In this document: positions 27,158 to 38,544 of the stretch, piece by piece
How the letters are laid out: each line of letters opens with the position of its first letter
How positions within the stretch are numbered: position 1 is the stretch's first letter
Translations under genes and position numbers: made by a program
From: Solimicrobium silvestre
Lineage (GTDB): Bacteria; Pseudomonadota; Gammaproteobacteria; Burkholderiales; Burkholderiaceae_D
Reading direction: 5' to 3'
Length of the DNA stretch: 64,000 bases
NCBI RefSeq assembly: GCF_002976435.1
Contig: NZ_PUGF01000008.1
Location: 62,001-126,000, forward strand
The notes under the pieces: model-generated
What the model was told of the DNA's origin: nothing
Seen by the model: only the letters and a program-made list of their open reading frames with translations
The model's database searches: none

Positions 27158-27478
27158 ATTTTAAATACGCCATTTATTCAATGACTTATCCATAAAAATA
27201 ATTTATTCCGTTGCTCTGTGTAAAAATAATCGACGTCTATGTCGTTTTGGTGGGCTAGTGCGGGTAGCCTAGATGCGACCACTTTCCTTGTTTCAGTCAG
27301 TGGCGCTTTGGATATGGATATGATGAGAAAAAATGCTAAATATTTACTGCCAATAAATAAGTTTTGTATTCAATGAAAAACCCATTAAATACGTTAAAAA
27401 TGGCTCAAAAATAGTTGAAGCATATGAGAGTGGCGAAAATCCTCTCTTAATTAAGCATTTTTAACTCGAGTTTACTGC
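27158..27478. other. Upstream region of the PEP-CTERM gene
   Basis: No gene. It would carry the enhancer sites of a sigma-54 activator. CGAC-N6-GTCG at about 27231 is a short dyad that could be one. The part at 27335-27432 resembles 17600-17697. Confidence 0.4.
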
Positions 27479-28606
27479 TCAACGCTGCACAATCACCGGC
27501 TTGGGAATACCAATACTCATCGCCAGTTGCAGTGCATTATTAGCCTCATCCCGACTGGCAAAAGGGCCGCTGAATAAGCGATACAAAGTACCTTGCTGAA
27601 CGATTTCAAAAGCAGGCAATTGCTTGAGCTTGCTTTGCAAATGGGTAAATGTCGCCTCGGCATTGGAACGCAATCCAAACGCACCAAACTGCAAATAAAA
27701 TCCGCTGGTGTTGTTCGGTGTACTAATCACAACCGGCACTTGAGCAACATCTTCTGAACTGGCATGGGTTGCAACCAAGGCTTCAAAACTGGCGGTATCG
27801 GTGGCGGCTGGCACAACTCTTACCGGTGCCGCAGCTGCTTGTTCGGCAATTACCGGAACAACAACGGTGGGAGCAACGATAGACGTAACAACCGGCGGCG
27901 GAGCACTGGCCAGTTTATCGCCCACATTATTCTTTTTGTTTTCTGCCATTTTTTCTATGTCGGCAGGCAACAAACGTTCTAGCAGCAATTCACTACTTCC
28001 TTTACCTAAATAGTCCAGCTTTAAGGCCGCGGTATACGATAGATCAACAATCCGATTGGTATGAAATGGGCCACGATCATTGATTTTTACGATCACCTGC
28101 CGGCCATTACTGATGTTGGTAATCCGTGCATAAGAAGGAATAGGCAAGGTCGGATGGGCAGCGGTCATTTTGTACATGTCGTACAGCTCGCCGGACGAGG
28201 TGCGTTGTCCGTGGAATTTTTTACCATACCAACTGCCTGTGCCACGCTGACTAAATGCGCGATCATCAATCATCGGGGTATAGGTTTTTCCAAACACCAC
28301 GTAAGGCTTGTTACCGGAAACTGAATACGGCTCAAGTTTCGGTTCTGCATCTAACGTTAACTCCAGGCCGGGCGGCGGATTTTCACCAGGGCCGTCATCT
28401 TTATAATAAGCACCGCGGCCGGAACCAGCTTTGGGTAAGTTAGGCGCTGGCTGTCCCGCGGCACTTGGAATGGAAGAAGTCTTGGTCGAATTTGTGCTAC
28501 CGGCGCTACTTGGAGCAGCTACTTTCGGCGCGCTCCCACATGCGGCTAGCAGTAAACCTAATAATGTAATCGCTACTAATTGAGACCGGCTTTTCAAACT
28601 ATGCAT
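27479..28606 (-). CDS. rlpA: RlpA septal ring lytic transglycosylase lipoprotein with SPOR domain
   Basis: 375 residues. Lipobox LLAAC near residue 22. After a low-complexity linker, the double-psi beta-barrel domain spans ~120-210 (GTGSWYGKKFHGQRTSSGE; KINDRGPFHTNRIVDLSYTA). A long Ala/Val-rich linker leads to a C-terminal SPOR domain (~300-375; GFYLQFGAFGLRSNAEATF to GPFASRDEANNAL) that binds denuded glycan at the septum. RlpA proteins cleave such glycan in Pseudomonas. It follows rodA on the same strand, as is usual, but here a 267-bp palindromic element separates the two. Confidence 0.95.
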   Translation of the reverse strand: MHSLKSRSQLVAITLLGLLLAACGSAPKVAAPSSAGSTNSTKTSSIPSAAGQPAPNLPKAGSGRGAYYKDDGPGENPPPGLELTLDAEPKLEPYSVSGNKPYVVFGKTYTPMIDDRAFSQRGTGSWYGKKFHGQRTSSGELYDMYKMTAAHPTLPIPSYARITNISNGRQVIVKINDRGPFHTNRIVDLSYTAALKLDYLGKGSSELLLERLLPADIEKMAENKKNNVGDKLASAPPPVVTSIVAPTVVVPVIAEQAAAAPVRVVPAATDTASFEALVATHASSEDVAQVPVVISTPNNTSGFYLQFGAFGLRSNAEATFTHLQSKLKQLPAFEIVQQGTLYRLFSGPFASRDEANNALQLAMSIGIPKPVIVQR

Positions 28607-28635
28607 CGTTGTTCCCGTTTATTGAAACTGGTTTT

Positions 28636-28902
28636 TAGGACTTCCGCAAAATTGTTCCTGCAAGGCTAAACATCCTTTGGTCGCGAAGGAAACTTCCCCC
28701 TGTGGGAAGTTCGTTCCGTCGGCAGGCGATATATCGCCTGAAACCCCGACTACACCGCGCCGACACAGACAGTACGAATGTACGGCAAGGAGAGGTGGCG
28801 CAGGGAATTCAACAACACCGTTGTTGCCTGCGGAACGACACTGGCTTGCCAGTGTGCGCCCTGCAAGGGTAGCGCCGCTGGAGCGGTTTTGAGGAAGCCC
28901 TA
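28636..28902. mobile_element. MITE-like element made of tandem hairpins with terminal inverted repeats
   Basis: The ends are inverted repeats: TAGGACTTCCGCAAAATTG (from 28636) and, read from 28902 on the other strand, TAGGGCTTCCTCAAAACCG; 20 of the first 27 positions agree. Inside are at least seven hairpins: TCCTT/AAGGA (28673-28690), AACTTCCC/GGGAAGTT (28691-28711), an 18-bp perfect palindrome (28723-28740), GTAC-GAAT-GTAC (28772-28783), CAACAAC/GTTGTTG (28810-28826), ACACTGGC/GCCAGTGT (28838-28855) and CCGCT/AGCGG (28875-28886). The linker TCGTTCCG occurs in inverted positions in both arms, so the whole element is globally symmetric while the hairpin sequences differ. No ORF is credible. 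It lies between rodA and rlpA and ends over the rodA stop codon. Confidence 0.75.
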
Positions 28903-30006
28903 GCTCTGGATTAATTTTCTATGGCGCTGAATACTCATCAAAATACCAGCACCCCAGCCCAGTGTCGCCAATGCCGTTCCGCCATAACTCATCATCGGCA
29001 GCGGCACACCAACCACCGGTAAAATACCGCTGACCATACCCATGTTAACAAACGCATAGGTAAAAAATATGGTGGTGATCGAGCCGGCTAGTAAGCGGGT
29101 AAAGAAAGTAGGTGCATTAGCCGCAATCATTAAACCGCGGGTAAATAGCAGCAGATAGAGCACCAATAAAACGCAACATCCGATCAAACCGAATTCTTCT
29201 GAAAATACCGCAAAAATAAAATCGGTGGTGCGTTCAGGAATAAATTCCAAATGCGCCTGTGTGCCTTTTAGCCAGCCTTTGCCGGTAATACCGCCGGAAC
29301 CCACGGCAATCGTGGACTGAATAATATGGAAACCTTTGCCGAGCGGATCGGTGGTGGGGTCGATTAAGGTAAGTACCCGCTCGCGCTGGTAATCATGCAT
29401 GCTATGCCACACCAGCGGCATGCTGGCTAACGCTAATACGATGACACCGATAATCACACGCCATGATAATCCGGCCAAAAATATCACTGCCATACCGGCC
29501 GCCAATACCAGCATTGCCGTACCTAAGTCTGGCTGTTTGACGATGAAAGCGATCGGCAATATTAGCAGCAGCGCCGCCACGATAAACTCACGCCAACCCA
29601 CAGCACCTTCACGCTTCTGAAAAAACCACGCCAGCATCAGCGGCATCGCAATTTTCATTAACTCGGAAGGTTGCACCACCATGCCGATATTGATCCAGCG
29701 TCGCGAACCTTTTTTAACGATACCAAAGATGGCTACCGCGATCAGCAAACTAACACCTACTGTATATAAGGGAACAGCAAAGCGCATCAAGGTTTGTGGG
29801 GGCACATTGGCCGCTATCCACATGACAATAAACGCTACCAAAATATTACGTAGCTGATCTTGCACGCGCCCGGGGAAATCAATTCCGGCCGAATATAAAG
29901 TGACAATACCGACTGACATAATCAAAAAAATGATGATCGCCAACGGGCCATCAAATACGGTTACGTAAGGTTTAATGGTTTGCCAGGGCGAGTGATGTCT
30001 GCGCAT
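28900..30006 (-). CDS. rodA: Rod shape-determining SEDS glycosyltransferase
   Basis: 368 residues, about ten membrane spans. SEDS hallmarks: PDLGTAMLVLAAG, the loop around PTTDPLGKGFHIIQSTIAVG, EFIPERTTDFIFAVFSEEFG and GVPLPMMSYGGTA. RodA polymerises lipid II glycan during elongation together with PBP2. The start overlaps no other gene and lies 14 nt after mrdA. The TAG stop falls inside the terminal repeat of the palindromic element at 28636-28902, so the native 3' end may have been altered by that insertion, although the C-terminus still looks normal. Confidence 0.96.
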   Translation of the reverse strand: MRRHHSPWQTIKPYVTVFDGPLAIIIFLIMSVGIVTLYSAGIDFPGRVQDQLRNILVAFIVMWIAANVPPQTLMRFAVPLYTVGVSLLIAVAIFGIVKKGSRRWINIGMVVQPSELMKIAMPLMLAWFFQKREGAVGWREFIVAALLLILPIAFIVKQPDLGTAMLVLAAGMAVIFLAGLSWRVIIGVIVLALASMPLVWHSMHDYQRERVLTLIDPTTDPLGKGFHIIQSTIAVGSGGITGKGWLKGTQAHLEFIPERTTDFIFAVFSEEFGLIGCCVLLVLYLLLFTRGLMIAANAPTFFTRLLAGSITTIFFTYAFVNMGMVSGILPVVGVPLPMMSYGGTALATLGWGAGILMSIQRHRKLIQS

Positions 30007-30020
30007 AGTGGATGCTCCGA

Positions 30021-32042
30021 TTATTCTTTAGGCGCTGAAGTAACAGCACCCGGTTGTGGACCACCTTCAGACTCGGCTTCTGCCTTTGCTTCAGCTTCAG
30101 ATTGCATCTGGGATGGATCAACATGCTCTACCGGCGTCGTATCTTTGTCCATTTCCTTCAGCATTTCTTTTTCTTTATCGCCCGGACGCTTGCCGAGCAA
30201 ATAATAATCTAACGCCAACTTGGCAATCGGCGCCGCTCCAGCGGCACCAAAACCACCGTTTTCTACAATCATTGCAATCGCAATTCTTGGCTTATCGACG
30301 GGGGCAAATGCGGTATATAAAGCATGGTCGCGGAAACGTAAGGCGATATTATTGGCGTTATATTTCTCACCTTTTTTAATCCCGATCACTTGCGCGGTAC
30401 CGGTTTTACCGGCAGATTCATAACCGGCATTGACGAATACCAGCCGTGAAGTACCTTCAGGGAATTTCGTCACGCCTGCCATCGCGTTCTTAATGAAGTC
30501 GATATTTTCTTGCTTTAACGGAATCCGTGCGCTTTCCTTTGGCACGGTAAGAGTACGTGCATGAGTTTGCGGGTCTTCGATCATTTTCACTAAATGCGGT
30601 TTCATGACGATGCCGTTATTGGCTAGCGTAGCGACGGCATGTGCCATTTGCAGTATGGTAAAACTGTTATAGCCTTGTCCGTTACCGAGCGAAATGGTTT
30701 CACCGGCAAACCATTTTTGCTGGGCCGGCTTTTTATATCTGGCGCGTTTCCATGCGGTGGAAGGTAATATGCCCGAGCTTTCGTGCTCCAGATCGATGCC
30801 GGTTTTTTCACCAAAGCCAAACGGTGCCATAAAATCATGGATCGCATCTACGCCGATATCGTTGGCTAACATATAGTAGTAGGTGTTGCAGGATACAACG
30901 ATAGACCGGTACAAATCGACGATGCCATGTCCGCCTACTTTGTCATCATTAAACCGATGTCCACCCAGCATAAAATAACCAGCGTCGGCAATAGCGGAAC
31001 TGGGGGTACGTTTCCCTAATTCCAATCCGGCTAAACCCATAAATGGTTTATAGGTGGAACCGGGCGGATAGCTACTGGATAGTGCACGATTAACCAAGGG
31101 TTTATCGATGGACGTATTTAAGCTATCCCAATTGGCTTGATCGATCCCTTCCACAAACAAGTTCGGGTCATAAGTAGGTTTGGAAACAAAGGCCAACACG
31201 TCACCGGTTTCAGGATCAATCGCCACTAATGCGCCGCGCTTGTCGCCAAACGCTTCTTCGACAATTTTTTGTAATTCGATATCGATCGATAAAATCAGGT
31301 TGCTACCGGATGTTGCAGGATCGCGCGATAGCGCACGTACTGCGCGACCGCGTGCCGAAACTTCCACTTCCTCACTGCCGGTGGTGCCATGTAATTGACG
31401 CTCATAACTTTTTTCCAAACCTTCTTTGCCGATGTAATCGGTACCAAAGTAATTGTCGGAGTCTTCTTCAGACGCGTCGAGTTTTTTAGCATCCGACGCA
31501 CTAATACGGCCGATATATCCGATCACATGCGAAGCGATTTCACCTAAGGGATATTGACGGAATAAGCGCGCCTGAATTTCTACGCCGGGAAAGCGGAATC
31601 GTTGCACAGTAAAGCGCGCCACTTCTTCATCGGTAAGTCGGGTGCGTATTGGCAAGCTCTCAAAACTCTTGGAGTCTTCCATGAGTTTTTTGAAACGCTT
31701 ACGATGTTTGGGTTGAATGTCCACCAGCTCAGCTAACTGGTCGATCACCACATCTAAATCCTGGTTGATTTTAGAGGGTGTAATTTCCAGGGTATAGGCA
31801 GAAAAATTACGCGCTAGTACCACACCGTTACGGTCCAGAATGAGGCCACGGTTGGGTACTACGGGAACAATCGAAATACGGTTATCTTCCGCCTGAGTTG
31901 CATAGACTTCATGCTTGACGATTTGCAGCCAGACGAAACGCGCAAACAACAGCGTAAAACATAAAAGAATAAAGCCCGCTATCGCGAATAAGCGTATCCG
32001 GAAAAAATACAGCTCGCGTTCGGTGTTTTTAAATTCAGTCAT
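30021..32042 (-). CDS. mrdA: Penicillin-binding protein 2, elongasome transpeptidase
   Basis: 673 residues. An N-terminal membrane anchor (~17-38), then the pedestal/dimerisation domain with NRGLILDRNGVVLARN, and the transpeptidase with SxxK in YPPGSTYKPFMGLAGLE, SxN in VVSCNTYYYMLAND and KTGTAQV. It cross-links peptidoglycan during elongation with RodA. The C-terminal ~60 residues are acidic, Glu-rich and low complexity. It lies 44 nt after mreD and 14 nt before rodA on the minus strand. Confidence 0.96.
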   Translation of the reverse strand: MTEFKNTERELYFFRIRLFAIAGFILLCFTLLFARFVWLQIVKHEVYATQAEDNRISIVPVVPNRGLILDRNGVVLARNFSAYTLEITPSKINQDLDVVIDQLAELVDIQPKHRKRFKKLMEDSKSFESLPIRTRLTDEEVARFTVQRFRFPGVEIQARLFRQYPLGEIASHVIGYIGRISASDAKKLDASEEDSDNYFGTDYIGKEGLEKSYERQLHGTTGSEEVEVSARGRAVRALSRDPATSGSNLILSIDIELQKIVEEAFGDKRGALVAIDPETGDVLAFVSKPTYDPNLFVEGIDQANWDSLNTSIDKPLVNRALSSSYPPGSTYKPFMGLAGLELGKRTPSSAIADAGYFMLGGHRFNDDKVGGHGIVDLYRSIVVSCNTYYYMLANDIGVDAIHDFMAPFGFGEKTGIDLEHESSGILPSTAWKRARYKKPAQQKWFAGETISLGNGQGYNSFTILQMAHAVATLANNGIVMKPHLVKMIEDPQTHARTLTVPKESARIPLKQENIDFIKNAMAGVTKFPEGTSRLVFVNAGYESAGKTGTAQVIGIKKGEKYNANNIALRFRDHALYTAFAPVDKPRIAIAMIVENGGFGAAGAAPIAKLALDYYLLGKRPGDKEKEMLKEMDKDTTPVEHVDPSQMQSEAEAKAEAESEGGPQPGAVTSAPKE

Positions 32043-32086
32043 GCTATCTTTTTAGCGAGTGGGAAAATGCAGAATAAATCAACGCG

Positions 32087-32599
32087 TTAAATCGGGCGCG
32101 TATCATCACGATTTACGGTGCGTCGTTGTGGAGCTAATAGAATCCACGTTGCCAAGGGCCATAATGCCGCGGTCACTGCGCTCTCAACAAAAAATAGCCA
32201 ACCGGGAAATTTACCATTGACGCACAATTGAATCACTGCTCGTATGATTTCCGTCAATAAGAACAAGGGGAACACATGAAGCGCCTGTGTCATCGGCGTA
32301 AACCAAAGTACCCGTCGATGGATGGTAATGGCGAAATAGGATAACAAGGTGTACGCCAAGGCATTTTCACCGAGCAAAGAAGCAGTATGCACGTCCATCA
32401 GCAAACCCATGGCAAAAGCTACACCTATGCCGACTTTACGTGGTTGATGGATGCTCCAGAAAACCAGAGTCAACGCCACAAAATCGGGTACCCCTATCAT
32501 CGTGCCCCATGGCAGGAAGTTCAGCAAAAAGGTTAGCAGCAAGCTAATAAAAATAAAAGCCGAGCTCGCTGGCAATAAAATGTAATGGGGGCGGTTCAT
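32087..32599 (-). CDS. mreD: Rod shape-determining membrane protein MreD
   Basis: 170 residues, five or so hydrophobic spans (AFIFISLLLTFLLNFLPWG; FVALTLVFWSI; AFAMGLLMDVHTASLLGENAL). The D-V-H-T-x-x-L-L-G-E-N-A motif in span three is typical. It belongs to the elongasome. Its start overlaps the mreC stop by 4 nt, giving translational coupling. Confidence 0.94.
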   Translation of the reverse strand: MNRPHYILLPASSAFIFISLLLTFLLNFLPWGTMIGVPDFVALTLVFWSIHQPRKVGIGVAFAMGLLMDVHTASLLGENALAYTLLSYFAITIHRRVLWFTPMTQALHVFPLFLLTEIIRAVIQLCVNGKFPGWLFFVESAVTAALWPLATWILLAPQRRTVNRDDTRPI

Positions 32600-33582
32600 G
32601 GCTGGCTTACTTTCTCTGCTTCTTTTACTGCATCTTTCGCGTCTTCTTTTACCGGTTCTTTTACCTTAGTCGTTGACTCCGCGCTGTCACGCGTGACTCT
32701 ACGGTTAACTTTTTTTGCCTTATTATCTTCGTCTTCAGGTCGCGCTTCGATGTGCGTTGCAACCAATAGTATCAACACTTCTTTATGACGATCTAAACCG
32801 GCCATCGGCAAACAAACTATTCGTTCAAAAGTAGTGGAAGCGCTGTTTTCAACAACCGTAGCGCGCGCAACGAATAAGCCTGGCGGGTAGATGCCATCAA
32901 TGCCCGAAGTAACCAGAATATCACCGGCTTTAATGTCGGCGTTACTAGGAACGCGCAGCTCCAAATTACCGACTTGCCCCTTGCCGTAGATCACGCTACG
33001 CAATCCGTTACGCTGTACCTGGACCGGTATCGCCTGATCTTTATCGGTCAACAGCGTTACTTCTGAAGTGAATGGAAACACCCGGGTAATCTGTCCGACC
33101 ACGCCTTGATCGTCAATCACAGGTTGCCCTAAAGCGACACCATGTTTAATGCCGCGATTGACGATAATGCGGCGACTAAAACTGTCACGCGCATCGTACA
33201 GAATTTCGCCCATGACCGATTTCACCGGAACATGTTCGCTGGTCGCCAATAAGCGGCGTAACTGGGCATTTTCAAATTGGAGTTGCTGACCATGTTGCAC
33301 ATTCAGTGCCTGCTCTAATTGAGAGCGTTTTAGCGCAGCATTTTCTTTTTCCAAGGCCGTCAACTGGGTAAAATAATCGCCCATGTTGTACGCCAGGTCG
33401 CGCGGCATGACTGCCAACATTTGAAGGGGGTATAAGGCGGAACCAACGACTTGACGCACCAGTTCAAGCGTCTGTAAGCGCGCATCGATCACTAACAGCA
33501 TGAGGGCGACCAAAGAGAAGAAGACCACTTTGACACGTGCCGACGCGCCTTGTTTAAACAGTGGTGGTGGTCTGTATTCCAT
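32596..33582 (-). CDS. mreC: Rod shape-determining protein MreC
   Basis: 328 residues. One membrane span (~18-37), a coiled coil (~70-100; LTALEKENAALKRSQLEQAL), then the two beta-barrel lobes (VMGEILYDARDSFSRRIIVN; GVVGQITRVFPFTSEVTLLTD). The C-terminal ~60 residues are lysine- and glutamate-rich. It scaffolds MreD and PBP2. The ribosome site is weak, and a terminator-like hairpin lies upstream at 33651-33688, so mreC may be expressed below mreB. Confidence 0.95.
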   Translation of the reverse strand: MEYRPPPLFKQGASARVKVVFFSLVALMLLVIDARLQTLELVRQVVGSALYPLQMLAVMPRDLAYNMGDYFTQLTALEKENAALKRSQLEQALNVQHGQQLQFENAQLRRLLATSEHVPVKSVMGEILYDARDSFSRRIIVNRGIKHGVALGQPVIDDQGVVGQITRVFPFTSEVTLLTDKDQAIPVQVQRNGLRSVIYGKGQVGNLELRVPSNADIKAGDILVTSGIDGIYPPGLFVARATVVENSASTTFERIVCLPMAGLDRHKEVLILLVATHIEARPEDEDNKAKKVNRRVTRDSAESTTKVKEPVKEDAKDAVKEAEKVSQP

Positions 33583-33650
33583 CGTCTTTGATCATTATTA
33601 CCGATTAATAATTTGCACTACACTTTGCTGTTCATCCGGCACAAAAACAG

Positions 33651-33688
33651 AAAAACAGCAGTCAAAACAAAGTGTTGGTGCTGTTTTT
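33651..33688 (-). terminator. Terminator or attenuator between mreB and mreC
   Basis: AAAAACAGCA and TGCTGTTTTT form a 10-bp stem around an 18-nt loop. On the minus strand it is followed by CTGTTTTTGTG, a discontinuous T-run. It probably ends part of the mreB transcripts before mreCD. Confidence 0.6.
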
Positions 33689-33764
33689 ATGCTGTTTCTT
33701 GTCTAAGGCGTGAGTGCATGCGCGCAACTGGCTGATTACATACGTTCAGCTGGACGCTGATTCT

Positions 33765-35156
<1,392 letters not shown>

Positions 35157-35459
35157 ATGTCTCTTAAAGAAACCGATGTGACTCGCATTGCTCATTTGGC
35201 GCATTTGGAATTAAACGCCGAACAGACCAGCAAAACCTTAGAACAACTAAATGGCATTTTTGCATTGGTAGAAAAAATGCAAACGATTGATACGGCTGGC
35301 ATAGAACCGCTCAGCCATCCATTCGCCTTGGTTGTAGATCATTTAGCATTACGTCTGCGCGAAGATCTGGTGACCGAAACCAACCATCGCGAGGCTTACC
35401 AGCAATCCGCTCCTGCTACGCAAGATGGCCTGTATTTGGTTCCGAAAGTAATCGAATAA
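35157..35459 (+). CDS. gatC: Asp/Glu-tRNA amidotransferase subunit C
   Basis: 100 residues. Starts [19 protein letters not shown] and contains [20 protein letters not shown] and [10 protein letters not shown], with the usual [10 protein letters not shown] end. GatC holds GatA and GatB together. It is the first gene of the plus-strand gatCAB unit; its ribosome site is weak. Confidence 0.96.
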   Translation: MSLKETDVTRIAHLAHLELNAEQTSKTLEQLNGIFALVEKMQTIDTAGIEPLSHPFALVVDHLALRLREDLVTETNHREAYQQSAPATQDGLYLVPKVIE

Positions 35460-35546
35460 TTAGCTAATCGCTTCTTAATTATTTGCTTTCTTTTGCAACC
35501 TTTCGCATCCTGTTGAACCACTCAATCGCCAAGAACACATTACATC

Positions 35547-37004
35547 ATGCACACCAAAACGCTTACCGAAATTTCAGCTTTGCTGCACAGCAAACAGCTC
35601 TCTGCTACGGAGTTAGCACAACATTATTTAAACCGTATTGCCGCATCCGATTTAAATGCGTTCACCCATGTTGATCCGGCCTTAACGTTGGCACAGGCAG
35701 CGCACGCAGACAAATTATTAGCGCAGCCCAACCCGCACGCCTTAGCTGGCATTCCAATTGCGCATAAAGATATTTTTGTGACGCGCGGCTGGCGTTCTAC
35801 TGCCGGCTCCAAAATGTTAGCCAATTACACCAGCCCCTTTGACGCGACGGTGGTTGAACAATTTAACCAGGCTGGCATGGTTACGCTTGGCAAACTGAAT
35901 TGCGATGAATTTGCGATGGGCTCCGCCAATGAAAATTCATTTTTCGGCGCAGTCAAAAATCCGTGGGACAAACGCGCTGTTCCGGGCGGCTCCTCCGGTG
36001 GTTCCGCGGCAGCGATTGCTGCCCGTTTAGCACCAGCCGCCACGGCAACGGATACCGGCGGCTCGATCCGCCAACCGGCTTCATTTTGCGGCGTGACCGG
36101 TATTAAACCCACTTACGGACGGGTATCGCGTTTCGGCATGATCGCCTTTGCTTCGTCACTCGACCAAGGTGGTCCTATCGCCCAAACAGCAGAAGACTGC
36201 GCCTTACTGCTCAATAGCATGGCGGGTTTTGATGCCCGCGACTCAACCAGCTTAGAACATCCAAACGAAGATTTCCGTCGCGACTTAAACACGCCGCTGA
36301 AGGGCTTGCGCATCGGCGTACCGCGCGAATTTTTTGGTGCAGGTTTAGCTACCGACGTAGAACAGGCAGTACGCGCGGCATTAGCCAAATACGAAGATTT
36401 AGGCGCAATCTTGGTCGATATTTCTTTGCCAAAAACCGAGCTCTCGATTCCGGTGTATTACGTGATTGCACCAGCAGAAGCGTCGTCCAACTTAAGCCGT
36501 TTTGATGGTGTGCGTTATGGTCATCGCGCTGCCAACTACGATGGCTTAACCGATATGTATAAAAAATCGCGTACTGAAGGTTTTGGCGATGAAGTCAAAC
36601 GTCGGATTTTAGTAGGAAGCTATGTACTTTCGCACGGCTATTACGATGCGTATTATTTACAAGCGCAAAAAATTCGCCGTTTGATCGCCGAAGATTTTCA
36701 AGCAGCGTTCAAGCAGTGTGATGTCATTATGGGGCCGGTGGCACCAACCGTTGCCTGGGATTTAGGCGATAAAGCCGATGATCCGGTTGCTAACTATTTA
36801 GCCGATATTTTTACGCTGTCCACCAGCTTGGCCGGTTTACCGGGCATGTCGCTTCCCTGCGGTTTTGGACAAGGCGAAAAGAACAGCAAACGCCCGGTTG
36901 GCTTGCAATTGATTGGTAATTATTTCAGCGAAGCCAAGTTACTCGGCGTTGCGCATCAATACCAATTGGCCACTGCTTGGCATACTCAAACACCATCTGT
37001 ATAA
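35547..37004 (+). CDS. gatA: Asp/Glu-tRNA amidotransferase subunit A (amidase)
   Basis: 485 residues. The amidase signature is intact: catalytic lysine in IPIAHKDIF, serine-rich loop [19 protein letters not shown] followed by [15 protein letters not shown]. It releases ammonia from glutamine for transamidation of mischarged Glu-tRNA(Gln) or Asp-tRNA(Asn). It lies 87 nt after gatC and 13 nt before gatB. Confidence 0.98.
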   Translation: MHTKTLTEISALLHSKQLSATELAQHYLNRIAASDLNAFTHVDPALTLAQAAHADKLLAQPNPHALAGIPIAHKDIFVTRGWRSTAGSKMLANYTSPFDATVVEQFNQAGMVTLGKLNCDEFAMGSANENSFFGAVKNPWDKRAVPGGSSGGSAAAIAARLAPAATATDTGGSIRQPASFCGVTGIKPTYGRVSRFGMIAFASSLDQGGPIAQTAEDCALLLNSMAGFDARDSTSLEHPNEDFRRDLNTPLKGLRIGVPREFFGAGLATDVEQAVRAALAKYEDLGAILVDISLPKTELSIPVYYVIAPAEASSNLSRFDGVRYGHRAANYDGLTDMYKKSRTEGFGDEVKRRILVGSYVLSHGYYDAYYLQAQKIRRLIAEDFQAAFKQCDVIMGPVAPTVAWDLGDKADDPVANYLADIFTLSTSLAGLPGMSLPCGFGQGEKNSKRPVGLQLIGNYFSEAKLLGVAHQYQLATAWHTQTPSV

Positions 37005-37017
37005 AAAAGGAATAACC

Positions 37018-38478
37018 ATGCAATGGGAAGTCGTTATTGGATTCGAGACGCACGCACAGCTCTCAACCAAATCAAAAATTTTTAGCGGTTCAACCACTCA
37101 ATTTGGCGCTGAACCTAACACGCAGGCCAGCCCGGTTGATTTGGCTTTACCCGGTGTGTTACCGGTTTTGAATCGCGGTGCAGTTGAAAAAGCGATTCAG
37201 TTTGGCTTGGCAGTCAACTCAACTATCGCGCCGATGTCGGTCTTTGCGCGTAAAAACTATTTTTACCCCGATCTACCTAAAGGCTACCAAATCAGCCAGT
37301 TTGAATTACCGGTAGTGCAGGGCGGGGTAGTTAGCTTTGCGATGGAGCGTGACGGTAAAACCGAAATCCGTTCAGTGCAATTGACCCGCGCCCATTTGGA
37401 AGAAGATGCCGGTAAATCACTGCATGAAGATTACCAAGGCATGAGCGGCATCGACCTAAACCGCGCAGGTACGCCGCTGTTAGAAATCGTGACTGAGCCA
37501 GTAATGCGCAGCGCTGCCGAAGCGGTGGCTTATGCCAAAGCCCTACATTCGTTAGTAACCTGGTTGGGTATTTGCGATGGCAATATGCAAGAGGGTTCGT
37601 TCCGCTGCGACGCCAACGTATCGGTACGCCCGGTTGGGCAAGTTGAATTCGGTACTCGCTGCGAAATTAAAAACCTGAATTCGTTCCGCTTTCTGGAAGA
37701 AGCCATCAACATTGAAGTACGTCGCCAGATTGAATTGATTGAAGACGGTGGCCGGGTAGTGCAAGAAACGCGTTTGTATGACCCAGATAAAAAACAAACC
37801 CGTTCAATGCGCAGCAAAGAAGATTCGCAAGATTACCGCTACTTCCCAGACCCAGATTTACTGCCGCTAGTCATTAGCCAGGAATGGATCAACCGCGTTA
37901 AAGCCGATATGCCGGAACTACCTGCCGCCATGCGCAGCCGCTTCATCGAGCAATTCGGCCTGTCGGAATATGACGCAATGGTACTCACCCAAACCAAGGC
38001 CAGCGCCAATTACTTTGAAGCCGTAGTTACGCACGCCGGAGCAGCGCAAGCCAAGCCTGCTGCCAACTGGATGATGGGCGACGTTGCCTCTACATTAAAC
38101 CGCGAAGGCATGGAAATGACCGCCATTCCGGTTAAAGCTGAGCAGCTTGCCTTATTATTGCAGCGCATTGCCGACGGCACGATTTCTAACAAAATCGCCA
38201 AAGAGGTTTTTGCCGCGATGTGGCAAGCACCATCTGCTGACGTGAATTTGGCGGATCAGGTAATTGAAGCCAAAGGATTGAAGCAGATTTCCGATCCGGG
38301 TGCACTGGCAAAAATCATCGATGACGTGTTGGCCGCCAACCAGAAATCGGTCGAAGAATTCCGCGCCGGTAAAGAGCAAGCCATTAACTCGTTGCTAGGT
38401 CAGGCGATGAAAGCAACCAAGGGCAAGGGCAATCCGACGGAGATGAAAGCGTTGTTGCTAGCCAAATTAAACGCATAG
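37018..38478 (+). CDS. gatB: Asp/Glu-tRNA amidotransferase subunit B
   Basis: 486 residues from ATG 37018, which has AAGGA upstream; the frame is open from 36913 inside gatA but the family start [17 protein letters not shown] is clear. Further motifs: [30 protein letters not shown], and a C-terminal YqeY-like helical tail ([20 protein letters not shown]). It binds the tRNA and activates the misacylated residue with ATP. Confidence 0.98.
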   Translation: MQWEVVIGFETHAQLSTKSKIFSGSTTQFGAEPNTQASPVDLALPGVLPVLNRGAVEKAIQFGLAVNSTIAPMSVFARKNYFYPDLPKGYQISQFELPVVQGGVVSFAMERDGKTEIRSVQLTRAHLEEDAGKSLHEDYQGMSGIDLNRAGTPLLEIVTEPVMRSAAEAVAYAKALHSLVTWLGICDGNMQEGSFRCDANVSVRPVGQVEFGTRCEIKNLNSFRFLEEAINIEVRRQIELIEDGGRVVQETRLYDPDKKQTRSMRSKEDSQDYRYFPDPDLLPLVISQEWINRVKADMPELPAAMRSRFIEQFGLSEYDAMVLTQTKASANYFEAVVTHAGAAQAKPAANWMMGDVASTLNREGMEMTAIPVKAEQLALLLQRIADGTISNKIAKEVFAAMWQAPSADVNLADQVIEAKGLKQISDPGALAKIIDDVLAANQKSVEEFRAGKEQAINSLLGQAMKATKGKGNPTEMKALLLAKLNA

Positions 38479-38544
38479 TTATTTTTAGAGGGATGCTGGG
38501 GCTTGTTAACCATCATCCCTCTGCTTCATTGAAGGAAAAAAACC

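Noticed and set aside
28677-28892. 71-codon plus-strand frame inside the hairpin element
   Set aside because: No ribosome site, composition dictated by the palindromes, and no similarity to a known protein.
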